A DNA stretch of 64,000 bases from Glandiceps talaboti (Eukaryota; Hemichordata; Enteropneusta; Spengelidae): contig NC_135555.1 in NCBI RefSeq assembly GCF_964340395.1, forward strand, positions 6,290,001-6,354,000, given 5' to 3'. The position numbers were made by a program, and so were the translations under genes. The notes under the pieces were generated by a model. The model was not told where the DNA came from. It worked only from the letters and a program-made list of their open reading frames with translations, and did no database searches. Every line of letters starts with the position of its first letter. Position 1 is the first letter of the stretch. Shown in pieces: positions 12,607 to 25,848 of the stretch.

Positions 12607-13086
12607 GATTATTGTGTTCATTTCTCATGTCGGGTTAAACTCCATGCTATAGTAGTGAAAACCCAAACTTCAATTTCTCTCGACTGGTCTCTGGTACTTA
12701 TAGCACGGATACCGAAGCTCACATTAATTGCTGTTGTCTCCCCCCCCCCCCCCGAAATGTGCACTAAGCTGGAATGAGGCCAGTTGATTCAGAATCTGTC
12801 AAAGTTTAAGCTTAGACATAGGAGAAAGTCAGCCTCTATGGTTGAAGGTATCCATTATGCCCTAATACACATTATCACTTGTATGAAGAAAATGATTCTT
12901 CCACAACAAGTACATTTGATTATTTAGTAAATACATTCTTTACAAATGTCATATTACTTGTTAAAGTAACCATAGTGATCTGGTAAATATATATGTCATC
13001 CCAGATTATGATAGTTTCTATGGCAACATGATATATGTTAATCAGTCGAGTAGATGAGCCTTAGCAACATCTAAAAATAAAAAATA

Positions 13087-13118
13087 ACAACAACAGCAGC
13101 AGCAGCAACAACAATAAT

Positions 13119-13153
<35 letters not shown>
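13087..13153. repeat. (CAA)n with CAG and TAA variants
   Basis: A trinucleotide array beginning with four CAG units, then pure CAA. It is not in an open gene. Confidence 0.95.
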
Positions 13154-13154
<1 letters not shown>

Positions 13155-14609
13155 ATTTATTCGCCAGAAGTCGAAAAGAAAAAAAGGTGTCTTCATGTAA
13201 CTTAAAGGGGCACAAGCTGTGTTGATATGTTTTTGTGATGTAATTTGTTCTGTATATTAAAAGGTACTCACAGTATTCTCCTTACTGAGATATACTTAAC
13301 CATCACTTGCAATATTGACTGATTCAGTCCTGGTACTAGGATATACGAACAATCCAATGACGTAATTTATGATACGCATAAAAAAATGTACAGGAACTCA
13401 CTTCTATGCCACCAACGCTTCTAAGAATGCCAGAACACAAATTGTAATGTCATAACAGGTATGCACTGATCTTAACATTTTACTAGATTATTGAATCGAT
13501 ATTTGTGTAAGTGTTTGCACCAAAGCAACAAACTTATAAAAAAAAATTTAATAGCTCGTGTCATTTATTGAATACGACATGTAATTGAATAACTCATCGA
13601 TGTAATTATTCTCATTAAAGTACTCTTGCTACAACTCAGTGAATTTAAGTCCGTCCATAAATTCGTTGAGAAATATCAAACGTTTCCACACACTTGTCTA
13701 TTAGATTTAATGAATCGTGTGTACGTCTTTATGAGTGTATTACGTCAGACCACTGATGAGTCATAGAGAGCTTAGTGTTGCGACAAATACAAAAAAAATG
13801 ACCGGATGGACATAATCTATATTGATATTCATTGCACATTGGATATTGTTCCAGAAAATGTTATATACGATCCAGAACCTTTCGTGTATAAGGTTTTAAC
13901 ATTTGAAACCCATTTATCAATAATTAGTTGTAACTATATACATAACTACATATAACTATATATAACTATATAAGCCTTATATAGAAAATACATTGCGAAA
14001 ACTTATCATGTGTATTTTAATCTGTATCCGACAGATAGGGACTTAGAATGAAATATATTGCTATATACATGATACGTGCCCTCTCACCCACGCACAATTA
14101 TGAATACATACACACACCCTTGAAATGAAATTGTCAGCAGTAAACTTGAACTTTGTGAAGTATTATTCCTGAGTGTATTAGTTACCTTCTTTCTTGACTA
14201 TCGGTCTTACTGATGTATCCCCCGGGGAAAACATGTCAGACACGTTAAAACTTTCTCTTAATGAAAGAAAAATATTTTAGTTGCGCTGATGTCTTGAAAA
14301 GTGTCCGGCGGCATCAACATATTTAGTGTGGGCTAATATAGACATGTGTCCTCACGAACGATAAAAGTCGACCTTGTGTTTCGTTGTCAATGTAAGTCGG
14401 TGAAATAGAAAGATGGAGGGAAATAGTTAGGATATCCGTGGGTACATTAAAATCGCCTATGCCTAAGGTCTCATACCTGACCTTTTTCAGTATGTATTGA
14501 GTAGTTATTTTTTTTTATAGAAACGTCAGTATTCTTTAGAAACTCTAAGGGATTAACCAAATCACTGTATAAGGCGTAAACAAAATTGTGTGGTTCAAAT
14601 TACATTCAA

Positions 14610-14945
14610 TTTTAGAATAGGTGGGGTAGGTAGATTTTTTTAAATATTTTTTTTTTTCATATGTGAGTGTCTAGTTCAGGTAGTTATGTTTTCCATTGTT
14701 TTCCATATGGTCTCTGTGTCATTGGTTTCTTCTATCAGATGTACAGCCATTACAGATTGGAAGAACAGATTTATATTGTCATTTTTAAGTTGGTGTCAGT
14801 TTCCGCATCCACTATTTCTTGCGAGACTTCACGATTTTCGCGATTTTTTTTCTTGAATGCGTAAAAAAAAGTTTAGGGTCGGCGTGAAAAATTAGGTGGG
14901 GTCGGGTAACCGGAATCGGACAACTTTTCTATTAGGCCGTAACAT
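14610..14945 (+). repeat. possible dispersed repeat with GGTGGGGT ends
   Basis: AATAGGTGGGGTAGGTAGAT at the left and AATTAGGTGGGGTCGGGTAA near the right are near-direct repeats. The right portion (GGGTCGG...AGGTGG...CAACTTTT...AGGCC) has a similar counterpart in reverse orientation at 19855-19915. Family unknown. Confidence 0.3.
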
Positions 14946-15255
14946 AAATCAGTGGTTTGGAATCAGGTATTAAAATATGCTAAAAAGATTTTTTTTCTCT
15001 GTTCTATGGTAACGGTGATGAACAACGTTAGCTTGATATGGAAGCCTGGTAAAACCGTGAATGGTTGTGACGAGGGGGGGGGGAGCCCATAGGGATGCAT
15101 GGTATTTCTTAAATTGTTGATCTTGTCTAGAAGCTAAATATAATAACGGTATGACTTGAATACATATCCCCTACCTTAATGAAAAGTTGTCTTTATAGAA
15201 TGTAGCGTATATTGATACATTTGTAGTAGCAGGATTCGTGTGACATTTTCCTTAG

Positions 15256-15398
15256 GAAAACAACATTATGATGCAATAATACGTCACGGTGTCCCTGAGC
15301 AGCCTACCTACGACCCGAATCAGATCGCCCTGGCGTACGTTGAAACGATACCGAACTTCATGAACCCACTAGGGTGTCAGAGACATGCCAAGGGGACA
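15256..15398 (+). CDS. exon-like open segment, unknown product
   Basis: This short open segment looks more like coding sequence than its surroundings. It follows a good acceptor (TGACATTTTCCTTAG) and can end at a donor-like ACA|GTAGGT. In the open frame it reads KQHYDAIIRHGVPEQP, then TYDPNQIALAYVETIP, then NFMNPLGCQRHAKGT, with a balanced amino-acid mix and mixed codon choice. Local GC content is higher than on either side. There is no ATG at its start and the frame has a stop at 15213, so it would be an internal exon. I do not recognise the protein family and see no partner exons nearby. It could be a lone exon of a gene with very long introns, a transposon remnant, or a chance ORF. Confidence 0.25.
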
Positions 15399-15908
15399 GT
15401 AGGTCAAACAAGTTACGCTGCTTTGTTTACATCTCCTCATCATATTAATTTCAACTGATTTATGTTTTCTACAACATTTTCTTCCTGCTACCATGATGAT
15501 GATTTTTTCCTCAGTTCACTATACTTTTCATCTTACACACAGTCAGTGGCACAACAGTGTAATGTATTCGATTTCATCAAACAACCTCCTATACTGGTAA
15601 ATACTAATAATATATCGTTTCACTATATTACATTCGGAAATGTTATGACGATTTCCGACTACAAGAACAACACCCATTTTCATCCGTAATCAAGTTGGTG
15701 GATGAAAAACCACAATTCAAAGATCTTCAAAACTCCTATAGAAATGTTCATTTCGTCAAACGACTGCCATAACACTTGAATTTTCGTATTTCGATACATG
15801 GCGTAATTATTTACTCTTGGTTACGTCCGCTCGGTCTGAGTGACATGCGATGTTAAATTTACTGGAGGCCGTACTCTACGACTTGTCAAAACAAAGCCAG
15901 TGTTTTTT

Positions 15909-16113
<205 letters not shown>

Positions 16114-16197
<84 letters not shown>
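16114..16197. repeat. (AT)n microsatellite, right
   Basis: About 42 AT units following the right arm of the palindrome. Confidence 0.97.
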
Positions 16198-16200
<3 letters not shown>

Positions 16201-18429
16201 GCGATAGTAACGAACACAAATCAACATGTGACTTCCTTGAAACCGTCAATGGTAACCTGTGGTATACGTGTACGAACATTGACGTACAAGGGTGTACGTC
16301 TTCAATTGTAGAAAACCTTGTGGTAGTCCATCTCTCCCCAGGTGTCGAAATGTATTGCTTAATTGTATCTTACGCAAGCTATTGTAAAGTTGTACGCGTT
16401 CGAACAGTATATATGGGATAAATGTTATAGTTGTTCTACTTCATAACATCAAGTGCTTATTATGACGTCATCGGTTCTGCAGTTCTCGTATAAGTTGAAA
16501 TGTTTAGAATCGCCATTATTTATAATTTCCTCAATTTTCGGGATTTTGCCATTTCCAGTCTTCACCTGTGGTAGGTTTAAGTCATGCATGTTGTGTGGGA
16601 TATTGGCTATTGTATCTTCCAATGGGATATCTTGACATTGCCACTATCATACGTAAAGAAAAAAATAGAAAAGGGGTGATGAGGGGGATTAGATTATCCT
16701 TCTAGGGATATCACTTAAGATAATAGTTATTACACGATGCGACGTCATTGAAGAGCAAATTTTTGCAAAATCACATTTTAATATTTTTTTTTTAAGTTCT
16801 TTGAAACACCGCCTCAATATAATGATAAGAAAAAAGTGGGAAGGATTATTCGTAAAATGTGTACTGTTTCGTTCACTACACTAGCTGCAAAAAGAATATT
16901 TTTATGTAAAATATCCAAAGATATAGTCAATAGAAATTGGCCAGTTACTTATAATAAAAAACGTTGTATCTGTTAATTAGTGGTCAATATTTTCTGTAGT
17001 AGTGTAGTTTGATTCTTGAGTGATATCTCGGTTTTGAATTTGTCAACATGTTAAAACTGTACTGGTGTAATTGGGGTATCACTTTCTGATCAGACAATCA
17101 TAATACATTCACTGAAAAATGTTAAAATACCAATAATTAGACATGTTAACCATTGGTAGATATTATCTGTAAGCAGTACAGAAACAGGTTTAAATCGTGA
17201 TCGCCGTTGAGGGCGTTGATTTTTTTGGTGCGGACCCCAAAATCAATTTGATTTGATTTATCGTGTATGCAGCTTCAAAAATGCGCTTTATCCCCTGGTG
17301 ATGCGATTATGTTCACGGTGAACGATATTCAGAGTAAGTTATTGTACCTAACAAAACATTTTTTAAAAATCCGTTCCAATTGCAGCTTTGAATCATACAA
17401 TAGATTTATCCACGGGGAATCTATCTAACCTAGACAATCGTGTGAGGATTTCAATTTGCGTTTCTTTTTTTGTGTGGTAGGGGAAGAGCAAGAGCAAAAT
17501 CACAACTAACTGTTTTGGCGCTGACAGTGACTCTGTCTTTCTTAAGAGAACCATAGATGTTACCTTTGTTCATCCCTCAGCTCCCCCCTAAATAATATAC
17601 CGTTCTATTATACATTTGCTGGAATGGAACTAGTTTGATATAAAATGATGTTGGTGAGGTGAAGTAGTAGTTTTGTTGACTATGGTTTCATTCAACAAAT
17701 CACATCCAGCAACGTTGAAAGACAATGTTCCATCCATTGGTCAAAGCTTTTGGTCGAAAACATAAACATTAGCATAATATCGACGTTTACTGCAAAGTTT
17801 TAGAGAACTTTCTGCTGCTCTTTTATTCCCTGCATCGAACCCACATCTACACACGTACTGTGTTCTTTTCAAGGAAACTTTCAATGGCGTTTGTTTATAT
17901 CCTTATGGCGTTGAAACCTTAAATGACAACCTGGGGAGAAATTAACTATAAAATTAAATATACTGGTCGCCCAGGTTGAGGACCCAAAGCGATAATTCAA
18001 AATACAATTTGTATATTTGGACGTGCGATAATTGCTATGGTTACAGTGTTTTCCAATCAGCGTGAACTATTAGAGAAATGGGCAATAATAAACATCGCCT
18101 ACACCAAAGTCTACTTAGCCTGGTGACAGATCTCTCAGACATTAGGAGATTCATACCTATTAAACAATTTTCGTAGTCAGTACTTTCAAAAAATGATACG
18201 ATGGAACGTGGAAAGTTGATAGGCGCCAAGTCCTGGAGTTAGATAATGTGTTCTTCGCGCCAGCTGATCGGGTGAGATATCGGTTGCGGCGAAATGCTGA
18301 GAATTTACCATTTTTGTGAAAACAGTCGCGGAAACTGGAAACCAAAAGGTCGATTAAGTAACACCAAGGAGTCGAAAAACTGACCAATCATAACCGTCGA
18401 CCGTGATTGAAAAATTCTCATGAGACTTA

Positions 18430-18870
18430 GACATTACCAAGCATTCCCATGGTGACGGGGTCCGATTTCTTAGGCGTGGTTTTCAGCTGATTTTTAATAG
18501 GTCCCTGACCGCGGCTTATGACAGCTCTGACAAGACAATCATGGAAATTGACAAAACACGCATGTCAAACTTGTGCATACCGGGGAAGAGAATTCCTCCC
18601 ACTTGTAGCGTTAGGCCACACTCGTCGACCAGCTAGGGACCTGCCTTAGCCCTGGCACTTGGCGAGAGAGTACATTCAGATCTCTGCTGCGAGTCCCCAT
18701 ATCGCTGCAGCCGCCTGGCGCGTTCACAGTAACAGTAACGCGCGGTATCACGCTAGAAGGTTGAAAAGGTCAGGGCATGAGTCATGGGCCCCGGTAGTTT
18801 GTATCCTCCATCACCAATGACTAGGAAAACGTTTCGAATTCTACCGTCACCCTATCAACCCACGCCACAC
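18430..18870. promoter_or_regulatory. GC- and CpG-richer island without ORF
   Basis: About 440 bases stand out as GC-richer than the surroundings, with CCGCGG, GCGCG, GGCGCG and many CpG. No repeat structure and no convincing ORF. Low-methylation promoter or enhancer sequence, or the first exon of an untranslated RNA, would fit. Confidence 0.3.
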
Positions 18871-19854
18871 GCGGCGAATAACCAACAGTGAATATCTACT
18901 TTTATAACGACCTCAAAACAAGGAAGATTTACGAGAGAGCGAACGCACTTTGCAAATCATATCGTATATTTATGGCGTACGTGCTGTGACGGACACATGA
19001 TAGACAGAGTCATCATACACTGTTTGTACAGTTTCATGTTCAACCAATTCATAGAAAATATGCCATATGTGACATTTAAAAAAAATACTACAAAAACTTT
19101 CAATAAACGCATTTACTAGCCTACAAATATCCCTATACAACATGAAAACTACGTCTCGTGCACCCAGTGCGATATTTTTCTTCCAACGTGTAATCATAGC
19201 GAACCATGTGGTGTCAAGAAACTCATTTGCAAAGAAACGCGATCTACACTAATCAGTTACTTTCGACTTCACTTGAATTTATATGAAGTTTGTCAGATTA
19301 ATTTTCCATATAGCCTGTGTCTACAGGCAATTATGTCAGATTGTGAATGACCGCAGATAAACCATTTCCTAAGATGAAGCATTCATCATGATGGAGGAAG
19401 ATTGACTGAGTGAGTCGAAAATAAATGACTTTAATAAACAGATTTTTATTGTGTGCGAAGTCATTTCCAATTTTTTTTTCATAGAATAGAGTTAACATCA
19501 TGTTCTCCAGTCACGTGACTCCGTTTATTCATTTTGAAAAAAAAACTTTCAGCATTTTCATACAAACCCTAGCAATGTATGAAGTACCAAGCTGTTATAA
19601 TAAACTGTTCTACACATTGCAGTCTATCCCAACACTTACGCACTTATCATGCTTATATCACCTTGCAAACACCAAGTGCAGCAATTACAGTTTGATTTAT
19701 GTATATGTCAAGTCCTTTTTACCAAACTTACATTAAAGATTGGTTATGGCATACGTCGATGACATTGGAGTCATTCTGTAGGGGCATCTGTTTCTACTTG
19801 AGATTCTGGTAGTTTGCTTCACTAGCACCGCGCCCCCTGTCCCCCATTTTACAT

Positions 19855-19915
19855 TACAATTATCCTCATTAGGCCAACAGTTTTTTTTCCACCACCTGAC
19901 CGACCCTACTGAGTG
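19855..19915 (-). repeat. possible partner of the repeat at 14.9 kb
   Basis: On the minus strand GTAGGGTCGGTCAGGTGGTG, then AAAAAAAACTGTTGGCC, parallels the segment at 14874-14940. The similarity is short and interrupted. Confidence 0.25.
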
Positions 19916-20404
19916 TAAGCCCCGATCATAAACATTTTTTTTTGCATGCATAAAGCTAACAACTATTTACTTTTATTTCCGTGTACACCTTCGTGCCTTT
20001 GCCTCATCTGTAGTCCCTTTTTTAAAAAAAAAATCGTATTCCAGAGAGAAACCAGGTCTTTCTAGACTACAACAGTTTGCATAACGTGTTTCTCTACAAA
20101 CCGAATGAACGATAAGTCTAATTTGCATATTAATCTATTTAACAAATACATGTCTTCATTTACATATTCCGTGGTTTACACCTCATCAACTATGCCACAC
20201 AAGTATTGCGACACGCACTCTTAGGGTTGGAGCAATTTTTTCAAAAATAATTTTAAAAAGAGAATCATGAAAACTCGACCGACCTACCATTTTGTCTGTA
20301 GCCATGTTATCAAAAATAACCATTTTTTTTCTTCATTTTTGCCACATAAGAATTGATATAGGCTACTAGCAACAAGTCGTTGACTATGTCACCGATATTA
20401 CAAT

Positions 20405-20558
20405 TGCAAGTTCAAGTTCATTTTATTTCAGCACCAAGCCTCAGCCGATCGTACGCATCTATGTACACTGCAACAAAATGTGGAAGGTCAATGACCTACG
20501 ATACAAAACTTAGGATACACTAAACATCTTAAAATCTTGAGAACACTTATAACAGTGG
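20405..20558 (-). mobile_element. short LINE 3' tail with 9-base duplication
   Basis: On the minus strand this 154-base block ends with TGCTGAAATAAAATGAACTT followed by GAACTTG, the kind of AATAAA plus short-repeat tail seen on many CR1/L2-type LINEs. The nine-mer TATTACAAT flanks it exactly at 20396-20404 and 20559-20567. No coding remnant is left. A SINE that shares a LINE tail is an alternative. Confidence 0.4.
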
Positions 20559-20567
20559 TATTACAAT

Positions 20568-21335
20568 ACATAGGGTAACTGTCAAATATTACTCGAGGCG
20601 TGGCTGATTTTTGGAATATGTTTTAAGAAGTAGGCGGACTTTTACAAGTCGATGAAGAATACCTGAAAGTAGATGATAAAATGTTGAATTATGGTGAAAG
20701 AAAATAGGGGATAACTGTCAGAGTAAAATAAAATAATTATGCAGAAACATATATTTTATCAAAAAGCAGAGGATTCCTTAGCGCATTGAAGATTTTAAGA
20801 CGCGGGTATATACCACACAAGCCACAGGAGTAACCGATAAAATGTTGAAAGTTGAAAGAGAAGAGAGTTTTTTTCCCCGGGTACAGGTCCTTATCTGTAT
20901 CACGTCCCTTTTATCACTCTGTTTCCATGATGCCTTCGCCTGACATCAAAGTACAGCAAAAAGAGAAGTTATTTCACTGCGATAGCACCCCTCAATTTAA
21001 AGGGCTTTGATTCAAACCCAATGTTCTCTCTTTGGTGTAATCTTTTTGAAAGCATCTTTCTTTGTATTCATGGAATTCAGGACCTACTTTATATAGCTTT
21101 AGTTGTCTTCACGTCCAATTCGACATGATTGTGCCTTTAAAGCCTTCATGGAAGGGGAAAGGGGGAATATAATTTCCTTAACAAGTTATCTTCTGGTGAC
21201 AGGAGGTAGGTTTGCATGTAGTTCAGCAAATTTCCTTTGTTCAAGTGTTTATTCCCAAATGACATGTAGAAGTGTGGTACTCAGTGCAATGCACGATTGT
21301 ACACATTCAATTTCAAAAAATGGACTGACGCGTCA
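20568..21335. other. no gene seen
   Basis: AT-rich sequence between the LINE tail and the 414-base foldback; nothing recognisable. Confidence 0.6.
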
Positions 21336-21749
21336 CAGGGCACTCAGGCTTAGTTTATTATGTTTACGAAAACAAACAAACAAACAAACAAAAAAAAATA
21401 ATAAATAAATAAATAAATAAATAAACCAGCAAATAAATAAATAAATAAATAAATAAATGAATAAATACTGACAAGCATCAACAAGAGAGTAATTACAAAT
21501 CATCATCAACTACAATAATTATTATATGTTTTCCTATATGCGATATGGCCACAACTGTGGGTATATACAATTGTGACCATTTCACATATAGGAAAAAATA
21601 TAGTAATTCTTGTTGATAATCATTTGTAATTACTCAGATGTTGATGCTTGTCAGTATTTACTTATTTATTTATTTGCTGGTTTATTTATTTATTTATTTA
21701 TTTATTTATTTGTTTTCGTAAATATAACTAACTGAGCCTGAGTGCCCTG
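21336..21749. mobile_element. 414-base foldback with AAAT/TTTA arms
   Basis: The outer ends CAGGGCACTCAGGCT (21336) and AGCCTGAGTGCCCTG (ending 21749) are exact complements. Inward, both arms carry a CAAA/AAAT (or ATTT) microsatellite interrupted by AACCAGCAAAT or its complement, then TACTGACAAGCATCAAC, then AATTACAAAT. The centre has a further small inverted repeat around GGCCACAACTGTGG. No ORF and no clear target duplication are seen. The two AAAT arrays still match, so either the element is young or the arms are being corrected against each other. Confidence 0.75.
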
Positions 21750-22484
21750 TTGGCGGGACGGACTTATTTGTTGGCTGTCAATGGGCTGCGACTTACTTAT
21801 GTTCTTAAATCTGCATTTACTAGTAGTTCGTTCACTTGGTTCTATTAGTAGTCTTTTTTGGATGTATAATTGTGAGCCTGGACATAGACATGGCAAGTCT
21901 GTGGCCTACAGTGTTGTTGTTGCTTGTTATTTTTGTTTGAACATAGACATGGCAAGCCTTTGGCCTGCAAGTTGTCATGAGCCTGAACACAGACCAGAAG
22001 GTCATGTGCCCTTTAATGTTGTGAATTATATATTTACGCATGCGTGTTATGAACACATATGTGGTTTCTTTTGCAATCCGATTGACTGTACATCAAAAAA
22101 GTGTTTACTTTCTTATTAACAACTTAAAATACTCTCTTTACTCTCTTGGCTTAGAAATAATCGTGGGAATAAATATACACTATTTTGCTTTGAAGGTCAA
22201 ATGAATTAAAGCTGTGAACTTGACAACATTCTATGACGTCACCACTCGGCGCTTTTCACGTGTGTTGTTTTGGTGGCTTCGGATAATCACTAAACGAATT
22301 CTTTTACCCAGAAGTTTACTGACTGTTAGTTCTAAGTATAAAACCGCATCCACAAATCATAATAGGTGATGTCAGCTAAATTTTAAAATTTGCTATATTT
22401 TCGAAAAACGTTTTCAATCTTTAATAGGCAATTTTCGTGGCCTTCGTTTAGAAAAAACTACCTTCAGCATACCGTAAAAACATT
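21750..22484. other. no gene seen; a loose internal duplication
   Basis: GACATAGACATGGCAAG followed by TCTGTGGCCT (21890) is repeated at about 21940 as ACATAGACATGGCAAGCC with TTTGGCCTGC, and a third weaker copy follows. The open frame crossing this is low in coding signal. A CRE palindrome is at 22234. Confidence 0.5.
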
Positions 22485-22868
22485 TCCTTGAAAAGGACAG
22501 TCTGTAACTTTGTGGTCTTCGGTGTTTTTATTTTGCTTAAATGGACACAGTATGTAACTTTACAGTCTTTTGTGGTTATTTTAAAAAATGTTTGAATGGG
22601 TAAAGTCTGTACCTTTATGATCTTTGGTGGCTACTTTTGTACAAAGGGACTCTGTCTGTGATCATGATTTAAACGGTCTTTGTGGATATTTTTGTTTAAA
22701 GGGACACTGTCTGTAACTATGGTCCATGGTGGTTACTTTTGTTTAAAGGGACACAGTCTGTAACTTTATGGTCCATGATGGTGGTTACTTTTGCTTAAAG
22801 GGACTCAGTTCGAATGTATTTAAAGGGACACAATGAACTCTGTAACTTAACGATCTTTGTTGTCACTT
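22485..22868 (+). repeat. decayed minisatellite, unit about 55 bases, about seven copies
   Basis: The consensus elements recur in order: AAAGGGACACAGTCTGTAAC, then TTTATGGTC, then GGTGGTTACTTTTGTTT. The third to sixth copies are the most alike; the first two and last are strongly diverged. Confidence 0.75.
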
Positions 22869-25297
22869 TATTACATTATTCCAACTAAACATGTTGAATC
22901 GTGTCAAGGCACTGGTAGAACTCAAATCACATGATGACATAATTTGGTAACTAAAAAATCCGTCAAATGATACAATCTCGTTTAAAGAGCCTCTTTGGGT
23001 AGATTTGAAGTACCTGTATCTTTCTGGTGCCACATCCTCATATGTGTGTATTATGTAAGGGTATTTCATACACTGGCTCAAGCTGACAATTTGGCCTCAA
23101 TTTGAATATAGACTGGAGAGCCACGTTAAATAGTTGCAACTGGACACTTTTTTGAAATTGTGTCGTTAGATACAATGACGTAATCATTGATATAGTTTAC
23201 GCTGAACAGTATTGAATCACATGTGGGTAAACATATTTATCTAGCTGTGTCACATAATGTGGTACAAGAAATCTGATTTTTGGATCCGCACTCTAAAATT
23301 AGCGCCAAAACGCGATCACAATTTCAACATATTACTATACAACTTATATTGTTGTATTGGTTGTCAAGTCGAAAAAAATAATGATCCGGTTACCAGCTAG
23401 TGCAGTTTTACGCCGATAATGGGGTCTCGATTAGACTGGACTGAACCACGCTATTAAAGGTAACGGGCATAAGACGTAAATATGCCCTTGAAATCTTTTG
23501 ACGAGTTGATTTCTTAGACTACAAATCAATGCTTATGATTTTTTAGTACACTGATATCATTTTACAAGACAGCATCTATTTCAAACAAAATTTAAATGAT
23601 ATGAAACGAATACTACAAAAATTAAGAAAGTCACATTCAAATGAAATTTATAACACAATTCAAAATTGTTGACCTTATACATATATTAGGGAAATACTAG
23701 AATAGGGATGACTATAGTCAATACAATGACTTTAGATAACCTCTTGAATTGAACTTTATTTCACCAGAAAATGGTGTGCGAATCATCTACATTTAAATTT
23801 ATGTTCTGATTTTGATGGTTGTCGTATTATATATGACTAATTTTGTAAATTGATCTCGTTCAACATAATACTAGAAACAAAGTTAGCTTATATCAAATTT
23901 GTAATGGCTCCAGTACAGTTCTATAACTTGTGTCATTTCTATATAAATGGTCATATATTCAATACGGGAAACATACGTTGAAGTCAGATATATTCCGTCA
24001 TATTTCAAAAACGCAGACTGCAATCCAGCTAATAAATTCATTAGTGTTACTGATATAGTTTTTTTCTTTACATTTTATTGGCTAAATCAGTATTGGTGAC
24101 CAACGTCATATTCCTCGCCAACATACTAAGCTTTTTTTAATCGACTGTGAAATTCACCATCAGTTGAACTCAATAACAGGTTGACAGGCAACGACAACGT
24201 GATTGAACGGTCGAAGTTCATTCCACACATGTTTGGCAAGGATCTTACTCTCTGTTCTAATGACAGTCCATAAATTAGCCACCGATTTTGCGAAACTAGA
24301 AACCATCGGCACCATCCCTACATTGACACGACAAGACCTCAACAACTGACATCTCAAAACGGTTCAGCTAAGCGATAAATCACTTCACTACCTCCCAGAT
24401 TAGTTAGCTTCCATATGTCTTTATATTCGTATACCGAGTTGCACTACTACTGCCATTCGGGGTTTTGGTTGGCTTTTTACAAAAGAGCTAAAATATTCGT
24501 CTGAAGAAAAAACAGCCCTTTGAAACAATACATGCTTTTATAACCACAGTTGAATGAATACAAGAAAGATGGTGGCACATTTGAAAATAGACATATATAC
24601 TGAATACAAAAAATGGAACGAAATTTCGTGTACGTGCAAGTCCAGTTTCCGTTCGCTGAAATGTTTCGTCATCACATTACATATTACTTATGTTATATCT
24701 CTGCTGAAACACAAGTCGTTAAAATATTAAATCTCATCCCTGTAGGAGGAGCGTTTAGCGCCTGTATAGTTTACTTTTCGATCGTATGAGTAAAATTTAA
24801 ATTTTGTAGTTTTTCTTAAGTCTTAACGATTTGTTTTGAAATATAAATAAAGTTATTAATTAAAGTGAAACATGCATTGAATCAAACGATTTGACAAATT
24901 AATTCGTAGAGCTTAGATTATAAATCGTTGGAATTTTCGGATTTCCGTCCCACGTAAGCTATACATTACGTTGTGTCTGCATTTAACACTCATGCTGAAA
25001 ACTCGCACAATACCTCGTCGTCTGTTCTACTTTTACCAATGGGGAAAAGATAGACATTCAATGGTTGTTTTTTTTTTATCAAAAGTTGCTAAAGTTGAAT
25101 CATGTACTACCTTCTAATTCGGGAATATAGAAGGGATAGTGTCTTTTCTAAGAGTGTATGTCTATGTAGCATAAATTAAAAGAATAACTACTTAGCAAAA
25201 TGTATCATAAAAATTGCAAATAAATCTAGAGTAACATACATATATTAGACTATAAGATAGCTACATACGTATGTACAATACAAATTTACAAAGAAAG

Positions 25298-25298
<1 letters not shown>
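22869..25298. other. no gene seen
   Basis: AT-rich, no repeats noticed, short ORFs only. Confidence 0.6.
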
Positions 25299-25357
<59 letters not shown>

Positions 25358-25362
25358 GAGAG

Positions 25363-25405
<43 letters not shown>
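25299..25405. repeat. (GATA)n
   Basis: About 26 GATA units with one GAGAGA interruption near 25356. Confidence 0.97.
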
Positions 25406-25469
25406 CATAGATAAACTGAGAGATGGATATATAGACAGCCATACATAGAATACACAAACACTTACTTAC

Positions 25470-25512
25470 ACATACATACATACATACATACATACACACA
25501 CACATACATACA

Positions 25513-25542
<30 letters not shown>
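25470..25542. repeat. (CATA)n
   Basis: Two CATA blocks separated by CACACACA. Confidence 0.95.
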
Positions 25543-25543
<1 letters not shown>

Positions 25544-25768
25544 TGGGAAAAAAGAACAGGTATTTGTTTTAGCAGCAAGGCATTATACAGAGTTCATTAG
25601 CTTAAGATTTAAACTACACCGTATATGTCTACCGACAAGCACCGTACTTCTATAGATTAAAACGCTCCTAATCCATAAAATTCTCCAACTAAACTAAAGC
25701 TTCATAAAGACAGAACGTCGACATGACGTACACGTCGTGGAATTCATGGATGTACTGTACTGACAGAC

Positions 25769-25848
25769 TAGTCTAGTTCCTATATGGTATCGTTACGATT
25801 TACACCTCCACTCACATTTAGTTAGAAACCACGTTGGCATCCAGACTA
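25769..25848 (+). mobile_element. 80-base MITE, TAGTCTAGTTCC family
   Basis: It begins TAGTCTAGTTCCTATATGG, continues through CGTTACGATTTACACCTCCA, and ends GGCATCCAGACTA. The eight-mer TGACAGAC lies on both sides (25761-25768 and 25849-25856). It shares its first 12 bases with the element at 9012, and its body with the one at 12512. Confidence 0.8.

Larger units (their letters stand above)
9755..15255. other. no gene seen; scattered MITEs
   Basis: Contains the foldback at 10804, MITE copies at 11334 and 12512, a run of 14 C at 12740 and the CAA array at 13087. No ORF with family resemblance. Confidence 0.5.
16198..20395. other. no gene seen
   Basis: Mostly unique-looking. Contains a CRE palindrome at 16463, the GC-richer block at 18430-18870 and the possible repeat at 19855. 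Confidence 0.5.
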
